A stretch of DNA of 64,000 nucleotides from Variovorax sp. UMC13 (GCF_014170375.1 NZ_LZZW01000025.1:62001-126000), one strand, 5' to 3'; counted from the stretch's first letter, positions 28,519-37,649 are shown. The notes: generated by a model from the sequence alone, not told the origin. Numbers and translations: made by a program.

Positions 28519-29871
28519 ATGCGCATCGACTTCCTCGGCGGCACGGGCACCGTCACCGGTTCGAAATACCTGCTGACGCATGAAGGGCGGCGGCTGCTGG
28601 TCGATTGCGGCCTGTTCCAGGGCTTGAAGCAACTGCGCCTTCGCAACTGGGATGCGCTGCCGGTCGACCCCGCCAGCATCGACGCCGTGTTTTTGACGCA
28701 CGCGCACATGGACCACAGCGGCTTCGTGCCGCGGCTGTTGCAGCTCGGCTTCAAGGGGAAGGTGTACTGCTCGGCGGCCACGCGCGAACTCTGCGCGCTG
28801 CTGCTGCCCGACTCGGGCCGCCTGCAGGAGGAAGACGCCGACTTCGCCAACCGCCATGACCATTCGAAGCACAAGCCCGCGTTGCCGCTCTACACCGAGC
28901 AGGACGCACGTGTCGCCCTCAAGCGCTTCGAGGTCGTAAAGTTCGGCCAGGAATGCGCGCCGTGGCCCGGCTGGTCGTGGCAGTTGCAGCGGGCCGGCCA
29001 CATCCTGGGCGCCGGCAGCCTGCGCGTAGGCTGGGGCGGCGCGAGCATCCTTTTCTCGGGCGATCTGGGGCGCAGCGACGACCTGGTGATGCGCCCGCCC
29101 GAAGTCGCCGCGCCGGCCGACTACGTGGTGGTCGAATCCACCTACGGCGACCGCAAGCATCCGCCGGCGGACACGCTCACCGAACTGGCGAGCGTGATCA
29201 ACCGCACCGCCGCGCGCGCCGGCGTCGTGCTGATCCCGGCCTTTGCCGTCGGTCGCGCGCAGACGCTGCTGCACTGCGTTCAGCTGCTGAAGCAGGCACG
29301 GCGCATTCCCGATCTGCCGGTGTACCTCAACAGCCCGATGGCGGCGGACGCCACACGCATCTACCGCAAGCACCTGGACGAACATCGCCTGAGCGCGGAA
29401 CAGTGCGCCCGCATGCAGGGCGAGACCATCATCGTTAACACCATCGAGGAGTCACGGCGGCTCAACACGCTGGGCTTTCCGTCGATCATCGTGTCGGCCA
29501 GCGGCATGGCCACCGGCGGGCGGGTGCTGCACCACCTGAAGGCGTATGCGCCGAATGCGAAGAACACCATCCTGTTCGCCGGCTTCCAGGCGGGCGGCAC
29601 GCGCGGCGCAGCGATGGTGGCCGGCGTCGACGCGATCAAGATCCATGGCGCCTATGTGCCGGTGCGCGCCGAGGTCGCGAACCTGGAAACCCTGTCGTCC
29701 CATGCCGACCGCGACGAGTTGCTGGCCTGGCTCGGCGCGCAGCGCGCGCCGCGGCGCGTGTTCGTGACGCACGGGGAGCCGGTAGCGGCCGACGCGTTGC
29801 GGCTGGCCATCGAGGAGCGCCATGGCTGGCCCTGCACGGTGCCCGACTACCGCGAATCGCGCGAGCTTTGA
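28519..29871 (+). CDS. MBL-fold beta-CASP RNA exonuclease-like protein
   Basis: 450 residues. A metallo-beta-lactamase domain with the zinc motif HAHMDHSG (about residue 70) and the GDLGRSDD motif is followed by a beta-CASP domain (IPAFAVGRAQ, ASGMATGGRVLHHL) and a C-terminal SSHADRDELLAWL histidine. This is the CPSF73-like (YSH1/TTHA0252) family of RNA-processing nucleases. Bacterial members near usp genes are not well studied. It starts 9 nt after the usp gene, so both are probably on one mRNA. Confidence 0.9.
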   Translation: MRIDFLGGTGTVTGSKYLLTHEGRRLLVDCGLFQGLKQLRLRNWDALPVDPASIDAVFLTHAHMDHSGFVPRLLQLGFKGKVYCSAATRELCALLLPDSGRLQEEDADFANRHDHSKHKPALPLYTEQDARVALKRFEVVKFGQECAPWPGWSWQLQRAGHILGAGSLRVGWGGASILFSGDLGRSDDLVMRPPEVAAPADYVVVESTYGDRKHPPADTLTELASVINRTAARAGVVLIPAFAVGRAQTLLHCVQLLKQARRIPDLPVYLNSPMAADATRIYRKHLDEHRLSAEQCARMQGETIIVNTIEESRRLNTLGFPSIIVSASGMATGGRVLHHLKAYAPNAKNTILFAGFQAGGTRGAAMVAGVDAIKIHGAYVPVRAEVANLETLSSHADRDELLAWLGAQRAPRRVFVTHGEPVAADALRLAIEERHGWPCTVPDYRESREL

Positions 29872-29889
29872 ACCCGCGGGCGAAAGCGT

Positions 29890-30931
29890 TCAGGGCAGCA
29901 GGACCGCGGCGCCTTCGATGCGGCCCGCGCGCAGGTCGGCCAGCGCGTCGTTGGCCTCGGCGAGCGGGTAAGTCCTGACGTGGAGCTGCAGCGGGTGCGC
30001 CTGCGCGAAGGCAAGGAACGCCGTGGCATCGGCACGCGTGAGGTTCGCGACGGAAGCCACGCTGCGCTCCTCCCACAAGCCGATAGGGAAGGGCCGGGAT
30101 ATCGCTCATGTGGATGCCCCCGCACACCACGCGCGCGCCCTTGCGCACCACGCGCAGGGCGGCTGGTACCGGTTCGCCGACGGGTGCGAAGAGGATGGCC
30201 GCGTCCAGCGCCCAGGGCGGCTGCGCGTCGGAGCCCCCGGCCCAGGCGGCGCCCAGGCTGCGCGCGAAGGCCTGCGCGGCGAGGTCGCCGGGACGGGTGA
30301 ACGCGGAAACCTCGCGTCCTTGCGCGATGGCCACTTGTGCGACCAGGTGTGCCGCGGCGCCGAAGCCGTACAGGCCCAGCCGGCGCGCGCCTTCGCCGGC
30401 CGCCTTCAGGCTGCGCCAGCCGATCGGGCCGGCGCACATCATGGGCGCAATGCGGGCGGCATCGAGGCTGGCATCGGTCGTGGGCATCGCGAGCGGCAGG
30501 CAGAAGGCGGTCTCGGCGATCACGTGGCTCGCGAAGCCGCCGTCGCGGTGGTAGCCGGTAAAGCGCGGCGTGTCGCACAGGTTCTCGTGGCCTTCCAGGC
30601 AGAACGCGCAACAGCCGCAGTTGTGGCCCAGCCAGGGCACGCCGACCAGGTCGCCCACGCACAAGCCTGCGTTACCCGGACCGGCTTGCTCCACCACGCC
30701 CACGATCTCGTGCCCCGGCACGATCGGCAGCACGGGCAGCGGCAGCTCGCCGTCGACAATGTGCAGGTCGGTGCGGCACACCGCGCAGGCCAGCACTCGC
30801 AGGCGCAACTCGCCGGGGCCAGGCTCGGGCATGTTGCGCTGCTCCAGTTCGAGCGGCAGCCGTGCAGCGCGCAGCACCATGGCGCGCATGGCCGGAACGT
30901 CGGGAGAGAAAAGAGAGGAAGGCCCGGACAT
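29890..30931 (-). pseudogene. Zinc-dependent alcohol dehydrogenase, frameshifted
   Basis: About 345 residues if the frame is restored. The N-terminal catalytic domain is intact: AVCRTDLHIVDG, GHEIVG and a structural-zinc cysteine set CGCCAFCLEGHENLC, then the Rossmann part (LYGFGAAAHLVAQVA). Near 30085, after IPALPYRL, the frame breaks and the family ending (WEERSVASVANLTR...AVLLP) continues in another frame. A one- or two-base indel explains this. Third gene of the BON-phaB-adh unit. Confidence 0.75.
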
Positions 30932-30938
30932 CGTCGCC

Positions 30939-31658
30939 TCAGGCCATGTACTTGCCGCCGTTGATCGACAGCGTGATGCCGTTGATGAAGGCGGACTCGT
31001 CGGTGACAAGGAACACGACGCCGCGCGCGATCTCGGCCGGCGTGGCGAGGCGCCCGCCCGGTATGGCCGCCAGGATGCGCGCCATCACCTCGGGCGCGAC
31101 CGCCTCCACCATGGCGGTGTCGGTGTAGCCCGGCGCCACCACGTTGGCCGTGATGTTGCGGGAGGCGCCTTCGAGCGCCAGCGACTTGGTGAAGCCGACA
31201 AGGCCCGCCTACGTGGCCGCATAGTTCGTCTGCCCGACCTGTCCCGACAGGCCATTGACCGAGCCCATGTTCACGATCCGGCCGAAACGCCGCTCGCGCA
31301 TGCCGCCGATGGTCGCGCGGCACATGTTGAAGCAGCCGCCCAGGTTCACGTCCAGTACCTCGCGCCACTGCTCGAGGCTCATCTTGTGCAGCACGGCGTC
31401 GCGGGTGATGCCTGCGTTGTTGACCAGCACTTCGATGGGGCCGAGTTCGGCCTCGACGCGCGCCACACCGGCCTGGCAGGCGGCGAAGTCCGCCACGTTC
31501 CAGCGGAAGGTCGGAATGCCGGTGCGCGCGGTGAAAGCCTGGGCCACCGTCGCGTTGCGCGCGAAGTTCGCCGCCACGCGGTAGCCGGCGGCGAGCAGTG
31601 CCTCCGCCGTGGCGGCGCCGATGCCGGCGCTGCCGCCGGTGACGAGCGCGACGCGCAT
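30939..31658 (-). pseudogene. phaB: Acetoacetyl-CoA reductase gene with in-frame amber codon
   Basis: A 239-codon short-chain dehydrogenase of the PhaB type: TGGSAGIG cofactor motif near the N-terminus, NNAGITRD, and GSVNGLSGQVGQTNYAAT leading to the active site, where TAG (31209-31211) replaces the catalytic lysine of the YxxxK motif. The frame then continues correctly (AGLVGFTKSLALEG ... SINGGKYMA). PhaB makes 3-hydroxybutyryl-CoA for PHA. It begins 2 nt after the BON gene stop. Confidence 0.8.
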
Positions 31659-31660
31659 GC

Positions 31661-32314
31661 TCAGGCGTCCACGAGCAGGTCGTTCACCACCACCGACACG
31701 CCGGGCGTGGCCCACGCGGCGCCCTGCACCGCATTGCGCTCGGTCCAGGAATGAACCGTGCCGCGCAGCGTGACCTGCGAGCCGTCGACCGTGATGGCGA
31801 GCCGGTTGGCTTCGCGATCGGCCTGGCGCGCGAGCGCCTCGTGGATCTTCTTCTCGACGTCGGCCGGGCTCACCTTGGGCTTGACCTTCACCAGATTCGA
31901 CACGCCGGTCACGCCCATCAGGTCGCGCACGGCGCTCTCGGCGGCGCTGCGCTGGTAGTCCCACTCGACTTCGCCGTTCAGCGTAAGCCAGCCCTTTTCC
32001 ACCATGGGGCGGATCTTGTCGTTGGGCACCAGCACATTCCATTCGAGCGCGCGCTCCGCCGCCAGGGCGATGTCGGCATCGGTGCGCTGGTTGTCGAAGG
32101 GCAGCTTCACCGTCAGTTCGACGGCCAGCGCCTTGACGCCCTGCACGCGCTGCACGGCGCGCTCGATGGCGTACTTTTCGGCATGGCTCACGAGGTGGCC
32201 GGTGAGGGTCACGACGCCGTCCTTGACGATCACGCCCACGTCGGACGTCTTGACCTCGGGTGTCCAGTTCAGTTCGGCCTGGACGTCGTTGCGCAGCTGG
32301 GTATCGCTTTTCAT
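31661..32314 (-). CDS. Protein with three BON domains
   Basis: 217 residues built from three BON repeats (about 1-70, 75-145, 150-217), each with the G-x-V-x-L-x-G core: VKDGVVTLTGHL, EKGWLTLNGEV, DGSQVTLRGTV. BON domains are thought to bind membranes or lipids; OsmY is the best-known example. Unlike OsmY there is no signal peptide, so this one is probably cytoplasmic. An FNR-type box lies ~100 nt upstream with TACAGT as -10. Confidence 0.88.
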   Translation of the reverse strand: MKSDTQLRNDVQAELNWTPEVKTSDVGVIVKDGVVTLTGHLVSHAEKYAIERAVQRVQGVKALAVELTVKLPFDNQRTDADIALAAERALEWNVLVPNDKIRPMVEKGWLTLNGEVEWDYQRSAAESAVRDLMGVTGVSNLVKVKPKVSPADVEKKIHEALARQADREANRLAITVDGSQVTLRGTVHSWTERNAVQGAAWATPGVSVVVNDLLVDA

Positions 32315-32414
32315 GGGAGTTCCTTGAAGTGGATGAGTGACGAAGAAGGCGGCCGTCGCAAAGCATTCGAGAGGGCCGTCGCATTCACTGTAGGAACCGC
32401 ACGCCCCGGGGGTG

Positions 32415-32428
32415 TTGCGCTGGATCAA
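32415..32428 (-). promoter_or_regulatory. FNR/Dnr-type box upstream of the BON gene
   Basis: TTGCG-CTGG-ATCAA. TACAGT at 32387-32392 (minus strand) is a good -10 at the same spacing as at other sites; predicted start near 32380. No gene reads rightward from here. Confidence 0.6.
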
Positions 32429-32451
32429 GCGCGCGTGCGGTGCACCTCGGC

Positions 32452-32955
32452 TCAGGCGATGGCTTCCAGCAGCAGGGCCTGGAGCAGGAAGCGCCGGTTG
32501 TCTGCCAGCGGGGTGCTGTCGCCGAGCAGTTCGGCAAGCTGGTCGACGGGATGGTCTTTCGTGGCGACGCCGTCGAACACCGGAATGCCGGCGTGCCGGC
32601 CGATGGACTTCACGAGCGCGGGTTCCAGCCCCTGGCATTCCACGGCCTCGTAGAGACGCCCGAGCATGCGCGCAGTGTTCTGCACGTCCTGCGCCGTGCT
32701 CGCAAGCGACAGGCCCGAGCGCATGACGGCCACGCGTGCGCCGAGTTGCTCGGCGGCGCTGCGGAACAAGGCCTGCGCCTCGTCTGGCTGCGTTTCGCAC
32801 AGCAGCCCAAGGTTCTTGCCGCGCAGCAACAGCGGGGTGTTCCCGTCCATTGCGGCGTGCTGCAACAGCCGCGCGCGGGACAGCAGGTTCGCCACCTTCA
32901 GCGGCTGGAGCTGCGGTGGGGCGTCGGGCGCACGGATCGGTTGTGAAGAGGGCAT
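32452..32955 (-). CDS. Orphan carbamoyltransferase N-terminal-like domain protein
   Basis: 167 residues. The middle resembles the carbamoyl-phosphate-binding half of ornithine carbamoyltransferase: LLRGKNLGLLCE, an alternating helix-strand pattern, NTARMLGRLYEAVECQG, and GIPVFDGVATKDHPVDQLAELLG. The STRTR substrate motif is replaced and the ornithine-binding half is absent, so it should not be a working OTCase. An FNR-type box lies 54 nt upstream. A regulatory or ligand-binding role is possible but unproven. Confidence 0.6.
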   Translation of the reverse strand: MPSSQPIRAPDAPPQLQPLKVANLLSRARLLQHAAMDGNTPLLLRGKNLGLLCETQPDEAQALFRSAAEQLGARVAVMRSGLSLASTAQDVQNTARMLGRLYEAVECQGLEPALVKSIGRHAGIPVFDGVATKDHPVDQLAELLGDSTPLADNRRFLLQALLLEAIA

Positions 32956-33008
32956 GGCGATGATGAATGTGCGACCTGCGAAGGGTAGAGACGCACGGCG
33001 AGCCCCAT

Positions 33009-33022
33009 TTGATTCAGGTCAA
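33009..33022 (-). promoter_or_regulatory. FNR/Dnr-type box between the OTC-like gene and the regulator gene
   Basis: TTGAT-TCAG-GTCAA. Toward the OTC-like gene, TACCCT lies near the -10 position with a ~19-nt leader. Toward the Crp/Fnr gene the leader would be ~138 nt with no good -10, so control of the OTC-like gene is more likely. Confidence 0.6.
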
Positions 33023-33194
33023 GTCACAGGCCCCTGTGCCTGCGACTTGCTGCATGCAAACGGTCCTTGATACACGCCGGTCACATTGCATTCACCGAGC
33101 GTTACCGACCGATTTCGTCCGTTGTCATGGCGTTGTCGATGGCTTCCTAGCATCCATCCACCGACACGCGACAAGACCTCCAAGGAGTCCACCG

Positions 33195-33947
33195 ATGCTG
33201 AACACCGTCCCCCCCCCGAAGACCGCACCGGTCCTGCCTATCGCCGGCAACACTTGCGCAGGCCAGCAGACCGCGGACACCTTGAAGCTGCTCTGCGAGC
33301 AGCTCGGGCCGCAGCGCCGCGTGGTGCACACGGGCGACGTGATCTACCAGGCCGGCGAGTGCTTCAGCAATCTCTACATCCTGAACTCCGGCTTCTTCAA
33401 GATCGTGAATCTCACGGCCGACGGGCGCGAGCAGGTGGTGGGCCTGAAGTTCCGCGGCGACTGGCTCGGCTTCGACGGCATCGCAGGCAGCCACTACGCA
33501 TGCGACGCGGTGGCCATGGACACCGGCGAGATCTGGATGGTGTCTTACGAAGCGCTGCTGGCCGCCTGCGCCGTGCATCCCGCGCTGCTGCAGGTGCTGC
33601 ACAGTGCGATGAGCCGCGAGATCGCGCACGACCGCGACTCGCTGATGTCCGTCTGCACGCTGCCGGCCGATGCGCGCGTGGCCGAGTTCCTTCGCCACTG
33701 GGCCGATTCGCTGGCCGAGCGCGGCATGCGCACCGACGAGATCACGCTGCGCATGACGCGCGCGGAGATCGGCAACTACCTGGGCATGACGCTGGAGAGC
33801 GTGAGCCGCGCGCTCTCGCGCCTGGCACGCGACAAGGTCATCGGCTTTGCCTCGAAGGGGCGGCGCGACGTGCAGATTCCCGACGTGGGCGCGCTGTCGG
33901 CCTTTGTGCAACGCTGCCTGGCCCCCCCGCCCGCCATGCTCCAGTAG
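33195..33947 (+). CDS. Crp/Fnr family transcriptional regulator
   Basis: 250 residues. A cyclic-nucleotide-binding-like sensor domain (about 25-150) is followed by a winged helix-turn-helix. The recognition helix LGMTLESVSRALSRL has E201, S204 and R205, the residues that read TTGAT in FNR. The N-terminus has only C21 and C34, not the FNR CxxCx5C pattern, so a 4Fe-4S cluster is unlikely. This suggests a Dnr/FixK-type regulator. ATG 33195 has AAGGAG at 33182. Twelve matching boxes lie in the surrounding island. Confidence 0.9.
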   Translation: MLNTVPPPKTAPVLPIAGNTCAGQQTADTLKLLCEQLGPQRRVVHTGDVIYQAGECFSNLYILNSGFFKIVNLTADGREQVVGLKFRGDWLGFDGIAGSHYACDAVAMDTGEIWMVSYEALLAACAVHPALLQVLHSAMSREIAHDRDSLMSVCTLPADARVAEFLRHWADSLAERGMRTDEITLRMTRAEIGNYLGMTLESVSRALSRLARDKVIGFASKGRRDVQIPDVGALSAFVQRCLAPPPAMLQ

Positions 33948-33962
33948 GGAGCGCCGACGCGC

Positions 33963-36038
33963 TCAGGCGCGGCCGGCCAGCACCTTGGCCATGGCCTGCG
34001 CCAGTTCGGAGCGCGTGCAGGGCTTGCGCAGCAGCTCCCAGCTCGGCGGCACTTCGCGGTCGGCATCGAGCAGCTCCGACGAGAAGCCCGACATCAGCAG
34101 CACCGACAACTGCGGAAAGCGCCGCTGCACTTCGGTGGCGAGCCGCGTGCCGCGCATGCCGGCACCCAGCGCGATGTCGCTCAGCAGCAGGTCGAACGGC
34201 CCCGCGCCCGCGTCCAGCGCCGTCAGCGCCTGCTCGGCCGTGGCCACCGCAGTCACCTCGCAGCCCAGCGTGGCCAGGAAGATCTCGATCACCTTGCGCA
34301 CTTCGGCGTCGTCTTCCACCAGCATCACGCGCAGCCCGGGTGGGATCGTTTCGTCGGCGCGCTCTTCCACGGCGACGGGAAGGTGGGCTTGCGCCTGCTG
34401 CGGAAGATAGAGCGTCACCGTCGTGCCGTGGCCCACCTTACTGTCGATCGCCACCGCGCCGCGCGACTGGTTGATGAAACCGTACACCGTGCTCAGGCCG
34501 AGGCCCGTGCCGCGGCCTGTTTCCTTGGTGGTGAAGAAGGGCTCGAAAGCGCGTTCCTTCACCTCGTCCGACATGCCCGTGCCGCTGTCGGTGATGGAAA
34601 TGGCGACGAAGCGCGCGGCGGCATCGCTGTTCGGAGCGCTTCGCATGGCGGGCGGCAAGCTCCCGCACACCTCGGTGCGGAAACGAAGCGTGCCGCCCTC
34701 GGGCATGGCATCGCGCGCATTGATGGCGATGTTGAGCAGCGCCGACTCCAGTTGCCCCGGGTCCGCCATCACAGGCGGGCAACCGGGTGCGGTGTCGATC
34801 TCGATGCGGATGCGCTGGTCCAGCGTGCGGCGCAGCATGTCGGCCAGCGAATGCAGCAGCGCCCGGGTGTCGACGGCGCTCGGCTGCAGCATCTGCCGCC
34901 GCGAAAAGGCCAGCAGCTTGCCGGTCAATTCGGCGCCGCGACGCGAGGCGCGCGCGGCCGCGCTCAGCAACTGCTGCGCAAAGGAATCCTGCGCCAGCGC
35001 GGGCAACTCCTCGAGCACCTGAAGGTTGCCTTGGATCACGGTCAGCAGGTTGTTGAAGTCGTGCGCGATGCCGCCTGTGAGCTGGCCGACGCTCTCCAGG
35101 CGCTGCGCGTGGTTGAGCGCCTCCTCGGTCTGCACGCGCTGCAGGCTGGTCGTGAGCAGGCTGGACAGCGATTCGAGAAAGCGCACTTCCTCGTCGCCAA
35201 AGCGCTTGGACTCTTTCGAGCGGACCGACAGCATGCCGATCACGCGACCCAGATCCGTCAGCGGCACGGCGAGTGCGCTGACCAGGCCGGCGTCGAGGTA
35301 GGCCTGGGGCACGGAAAACCGGTCTTCCTTGCGGTAGTCCGGCACCACGACCGGCCGGCCCTGGGACAACACGAAGCCTGGCGGCGTGTCGTGACGGTTT
35401 GCGATGCGCGCACCGATGTCCTCGCCGGCGACCAGGCCGACACCGCTGGCCACGCGAAACTCCAGGCGGTTGCTGTCGAGCAGCCACAACACGGCGACCT
35501 CGACCTGCAGGGCCGTGGCGATGATCTCAGGCACATGCTGCAACACCACCTGCAGGTCGCGCGTGTCCACCGCGAGGCGGCCCAGCTGCGCCAGGTGCTC
35601 GCTGTAGCGGGCGCGCTGCAGCGCCTGCTTCACGCGCGGGTAGGCGCCGATGTCGCGGATGGCGGCCACCACGAAAGGAAGCCCGTGGTTCTGCAGCGGG
35701 CTGAGCGCGACCTCGACCATCACCTCGCTGCCGTCCTTGCGCCTGGCCACCAGCTCCATTTGCGTGCCCATGGGGCGCGGACGGGGCGCGCGGCCATAGG
35801 CTTCGCGGTACGAGGCATGGCGCGGACGGATGCTGTCGGGGACCAGCACGTCGACGTTCAGGCCCAGCAGTTCGTCGACCGTGTAGCCCAGCAATGCGGC
35901 AACCGAGGGGTTGGCCAGCACGATGCGGCCCGACTGGTCCACCAGCAGCAGCGAATCGGGATAGGCCAGGAAGAGCGAGCGGAAGACGCTGCCTTCCTCG
36001 ATGTCCGAGGGCAAGCCGCGGATGGGCACCTCAGCCAT
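33963..36038 (-). CDS. Hybrid sensor histidine kinase (PAS-GAF-HisKA-HATPase-REC)
   Basis: 691 residues, no membrane segment. PAS domain (about 25-130), GAF domain (about 165-310), HisKA with phosphorylatable H326 in GGIAHDFNN, HATPase with NARDAMPEGG and GTGLGLSTVYG, and a C-terminal receiver with D621 in LLLSDIAL. PAS and GAF domains suggest sensing of redox, gas or a small ligand in the cytoplasm. Its start overlaps the end of the response regulator gene, so they form one operon. Confidence 0.92.
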   Translation of the reverse strand: MAEVPIRGLPSDIEEGSVFRSLFLAYPDSLLLVDQSGRIVLANPSVAALLGYTVDELLGLNVDVLVPDSIRPRHASYREAYGRAPRPRPMGTQMELVARRKDGSEVMVEVALSPLQNHGLPFVVAAIRDIGAYPRVKQALQRARYSEHLAQLGRLAVDTRDLQVVLQHVPEIIATALQVEVAVLWLLDSNRLEFRVASGVGLVAGEDIGARIANRHDTPPGFVLSQGRPVVVPDYRKEDRFSVPQAYLDAGLVSALAVPLTDLGRVIGMLSVRSKESKRFGDEEVRFLESLSSLLTTSLQRVQTEEALNHAQRLESVGQLTGGIAHDFNNLLTVIQGNLQVLEELPALAQDSFAQQLLSAAARASRRGAELTGKLLAFSRRQMLQPSAVDTRALLHSLADMLRRTLDQRIRIEIDTAPGCPPVMADPGQLESALLNIAINARDAMPEGGTLRFRTEVCGSLPPAMRSAPNSDAAARFVAISITDSGTGMSDEVKERAFEPFFTTKETGRGTGLGLSTVYGFINQSRGAVAIDSKVGHGTTVTLYLPQQAQAHLPVAVEERADETIPPGLRVMLVEDDAEVRKVIEIFLATLGCEVTAVATAEQALTALDAGAGPFDLLLSDIALGAGMRGTRLATEVQRRFPQLSVLLMSGFSSELLDADREVPPSWELLRKPCTRSELAQAMAKVLAGRA

Positions 36039-36768
36039 GGGACACCGGCGGTACCAGGATGTAGCCCGCGCCGCGCACCGACTTGATGAGCTGGGGATCC
36101 TCCGGGTCTGCTTCGATCTTCTTGCGCAGGCGCCCGACCTGCACGTCGATCGTGCGGTCGAAGGGCGCGGCTTCGCGTCCGCGCGTCTGTTCGAGAAGGA
36201 AGTCGCGCGACAGCACGCGGCCGGGGTGGCGCGCGAAAGCCTGAAGCAGATCGAACTCGCCACCGGTCAGCGTGACTTCATCACCGTGCGGGTTCCGCAG
36301 GCTGCGTGCCGCGGTGTCGAGTTGCCAGCCTGCGAAGCGCAGCCTGTCCGCGGGCGCCGCGGCAAGCGCTGCTGGGGCAGAGGCGATGGGCAGCTCCGGC
36401 GTCAGGCGACGCAGCACGGCTTTCACGCGCGCGACCAGCTCGCGCAGGTCGAAGGGTTTGGTCACGTAGTCGTCGGCACCGACCTCCAGGCCCACCACCT
36501 TGTCGACCGCGTCGCCGCGTCCGGTGACGATGACCAGACCGCAGCGCCAGCTTTCGCGCATGCGGCGCGCTATCGCGAAGCCGTCTTCGCCGGGCAGGCC
36601 GAGGTCCAGCAGCACGAGGTCCGCGGGATCGGTCTCCATCAGCGCCATCAGCGCGCGGCCGTTGTGCACCTGGGTGACGCGAAAGCCGTGGCCCTGCAGG
36701 TAGGTGGCCAGCAGCAGCGTGATGTCGACCTCGTCGTCGAGCACCGCAATGTGAGAGGCAGGGTTCAT
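36031..36768 (-). CDS. OmpR/PhoB-family response regulator
   Basis: 245 residues. The receiver domain has AVLDDEVD, phosphorylation site D55 in LVLLDLGLPG and the K of DDYVTKPFD; the C-terminal winged helix contains FDLLQAFARHPGRVLSRDFL and DVQVGRLRKKIE. ATG 36768 (NPASHIAVLDD) fits the receiver start better than upstream codons. It precedes and overlaps the hybrid kinase gene by 8 nt and is likely its partner. Targets unknown. Confidence 0.93.
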   Translation of the reverse strand: MNPASHIAVLDDEVDITLLLATYLQGHGFRVTQVHNGRALMALMETDPADLVLLDLGLPGEDGFAIARRMRESWRCGLVIVTGRGDAVDKVVGLEVGADDYVTKPFDLRELVARVKAVLRRLTPELPIASAPAALAAAPADRLRFAGWQLDTAARSLRNPHGDEVTLTGGEFDLLQAFARHPGRVLSRDFLLEQTRGREAAPFDRTIDVQVGRLRKKIEADPEDPQLIKSVRGAGYILVPPVSHG

Positions 36769-36892
36769 GCGTGGGCCAGGAAAGGGGAGCACGGTTGCCG
36801 CAGGCATCCGTGTCGGCGCGAGCGTAGCACGCACGAACCCCTTGCGGATGCGCTGCCCGCCCTGTTGCCGTCCGTGGCGTGCCGGGGGCGGG

Positions 36893-37504
36893 CTACTTCT
36901 TGTCGGTGCCCGCCGGGCGCGCTGCGCGCTTAATGGCTTCGAGCGTGCTTGCAGAGGCGTTTGCCGCGGCCCTGGCAGCCGAGCGCGCGGCTTGATCCGC
37001 CTTGTCGAGTGCTTCACGCGTGGCCTGGGCGGCTTTTTCGGCTTCTTCCTTGCTGGCCTGCGTCGCGCGGCTCACCGACTCCTCGGCCTTCGCCAGCGCT
37101 TCCCGCGAGGCTGTCGCGGCCTTGCGGCTTTCGTCCTGCGCCGCACGCGCCGCTTCCTTGCTTTCGTCGAGCGCCTTGCTTGCCGAAGCGGCGGTTTTTT
37201 CCTCCACCCGCGTTGCGGCCTGCGCTGCTTTGCGCGCAGCCTGCCGAATGCCTTCGGCCACGGCCTTCGAAACCTTGCCGGCGGTGAGCCGGCCCCTTTC
37301 TGCAGCGGCCTCGGCGGCATCGGCCGCCTTGCGTGCCACCTTCTCTGCGTCGCGCGCGGCCCGCACAGCGGCGTCATGTGTTTTCCGGGCCGCCCCTGGC
37401 GGCGGGCTCAGTTGCGCCGGCGCCGTGTAGTCCGCGGCAAAGGCGCAGGCACCGAACGCAAGGGCGGCCGATGCGGCGAGGGCACGGAAGGCGATGGCGT
37501 TCAT
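36893..37504 (-). CDS. Secreted alanine-rich coiled-coil protein
   Basis: 203 residues. A signal peptide (NAIAFRALAASAALAFGACAFAA) precedes a very Ala/Lys/Glu-rich helical region with heptad-like repeats (AARDAEKVARKAADAAEAAAER and onward), expected to form a long coiled coil in the periplasm. Function unknown; the composition is like envelope spacers or histone-like proteins. The upstream region holds six tandem GCACC units and, further up, an FNR-type box. Confidence 0.7.
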   Translation of the reverse strand: MNAIAFRALAASAALAFGACAFAADYTAPAQLSPPPGAARKTHDAAVRAARDAEKVARKAADAAEAAAERGRLTAGKVSKAVAEGIRQAARKAAQAATRVEEKTAASASKALDESKEAARAAQDESRKAATASREALAKAEESVSRATQASKEEAEKAAQATREALDKADQAARSAARAAANASASTLEAIKRAARPAGTDKK

Positions 37505-37550
37505 ATCGGTTCCAGTCTCATTCAAAAGAAGGCGGGAGAAGCTCGGCATC

Positions 37551-37580
37551 GCACCGCACCGCACCGCACCGCACCGCACC
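37551..37580. repeat. Pentanucleotide tandem repeat (GCACC)6
   Basis: Six perfect copies of GCACC lie 47-76 nt upstream of the coiled-coil protein start, inside its predicted leader. Copy number could vary by slippage. Confidence 0.95.
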
Positions 37581-37635
37581 GTTCCGCTGCGTGCGATGCA
37601 TGGCCGGATTTTTCTGCCGCGCCGGCGCGATGGTC

Positions 37636-37649
37636 TTGCGCTGCGTCAA
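37636..37649 (-). promoter_or_regulatory. FNR/Dnr-type box upstream of the coiled-coil protein
   Basis: TTGCG-CTGC-GTCAA. AAAAAT at 37608-37613 (minus strand) sits at the -10 position, giving a start near 37601 and a 97-nt leader containing the GCACC repeats. Confidence 0.5.
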
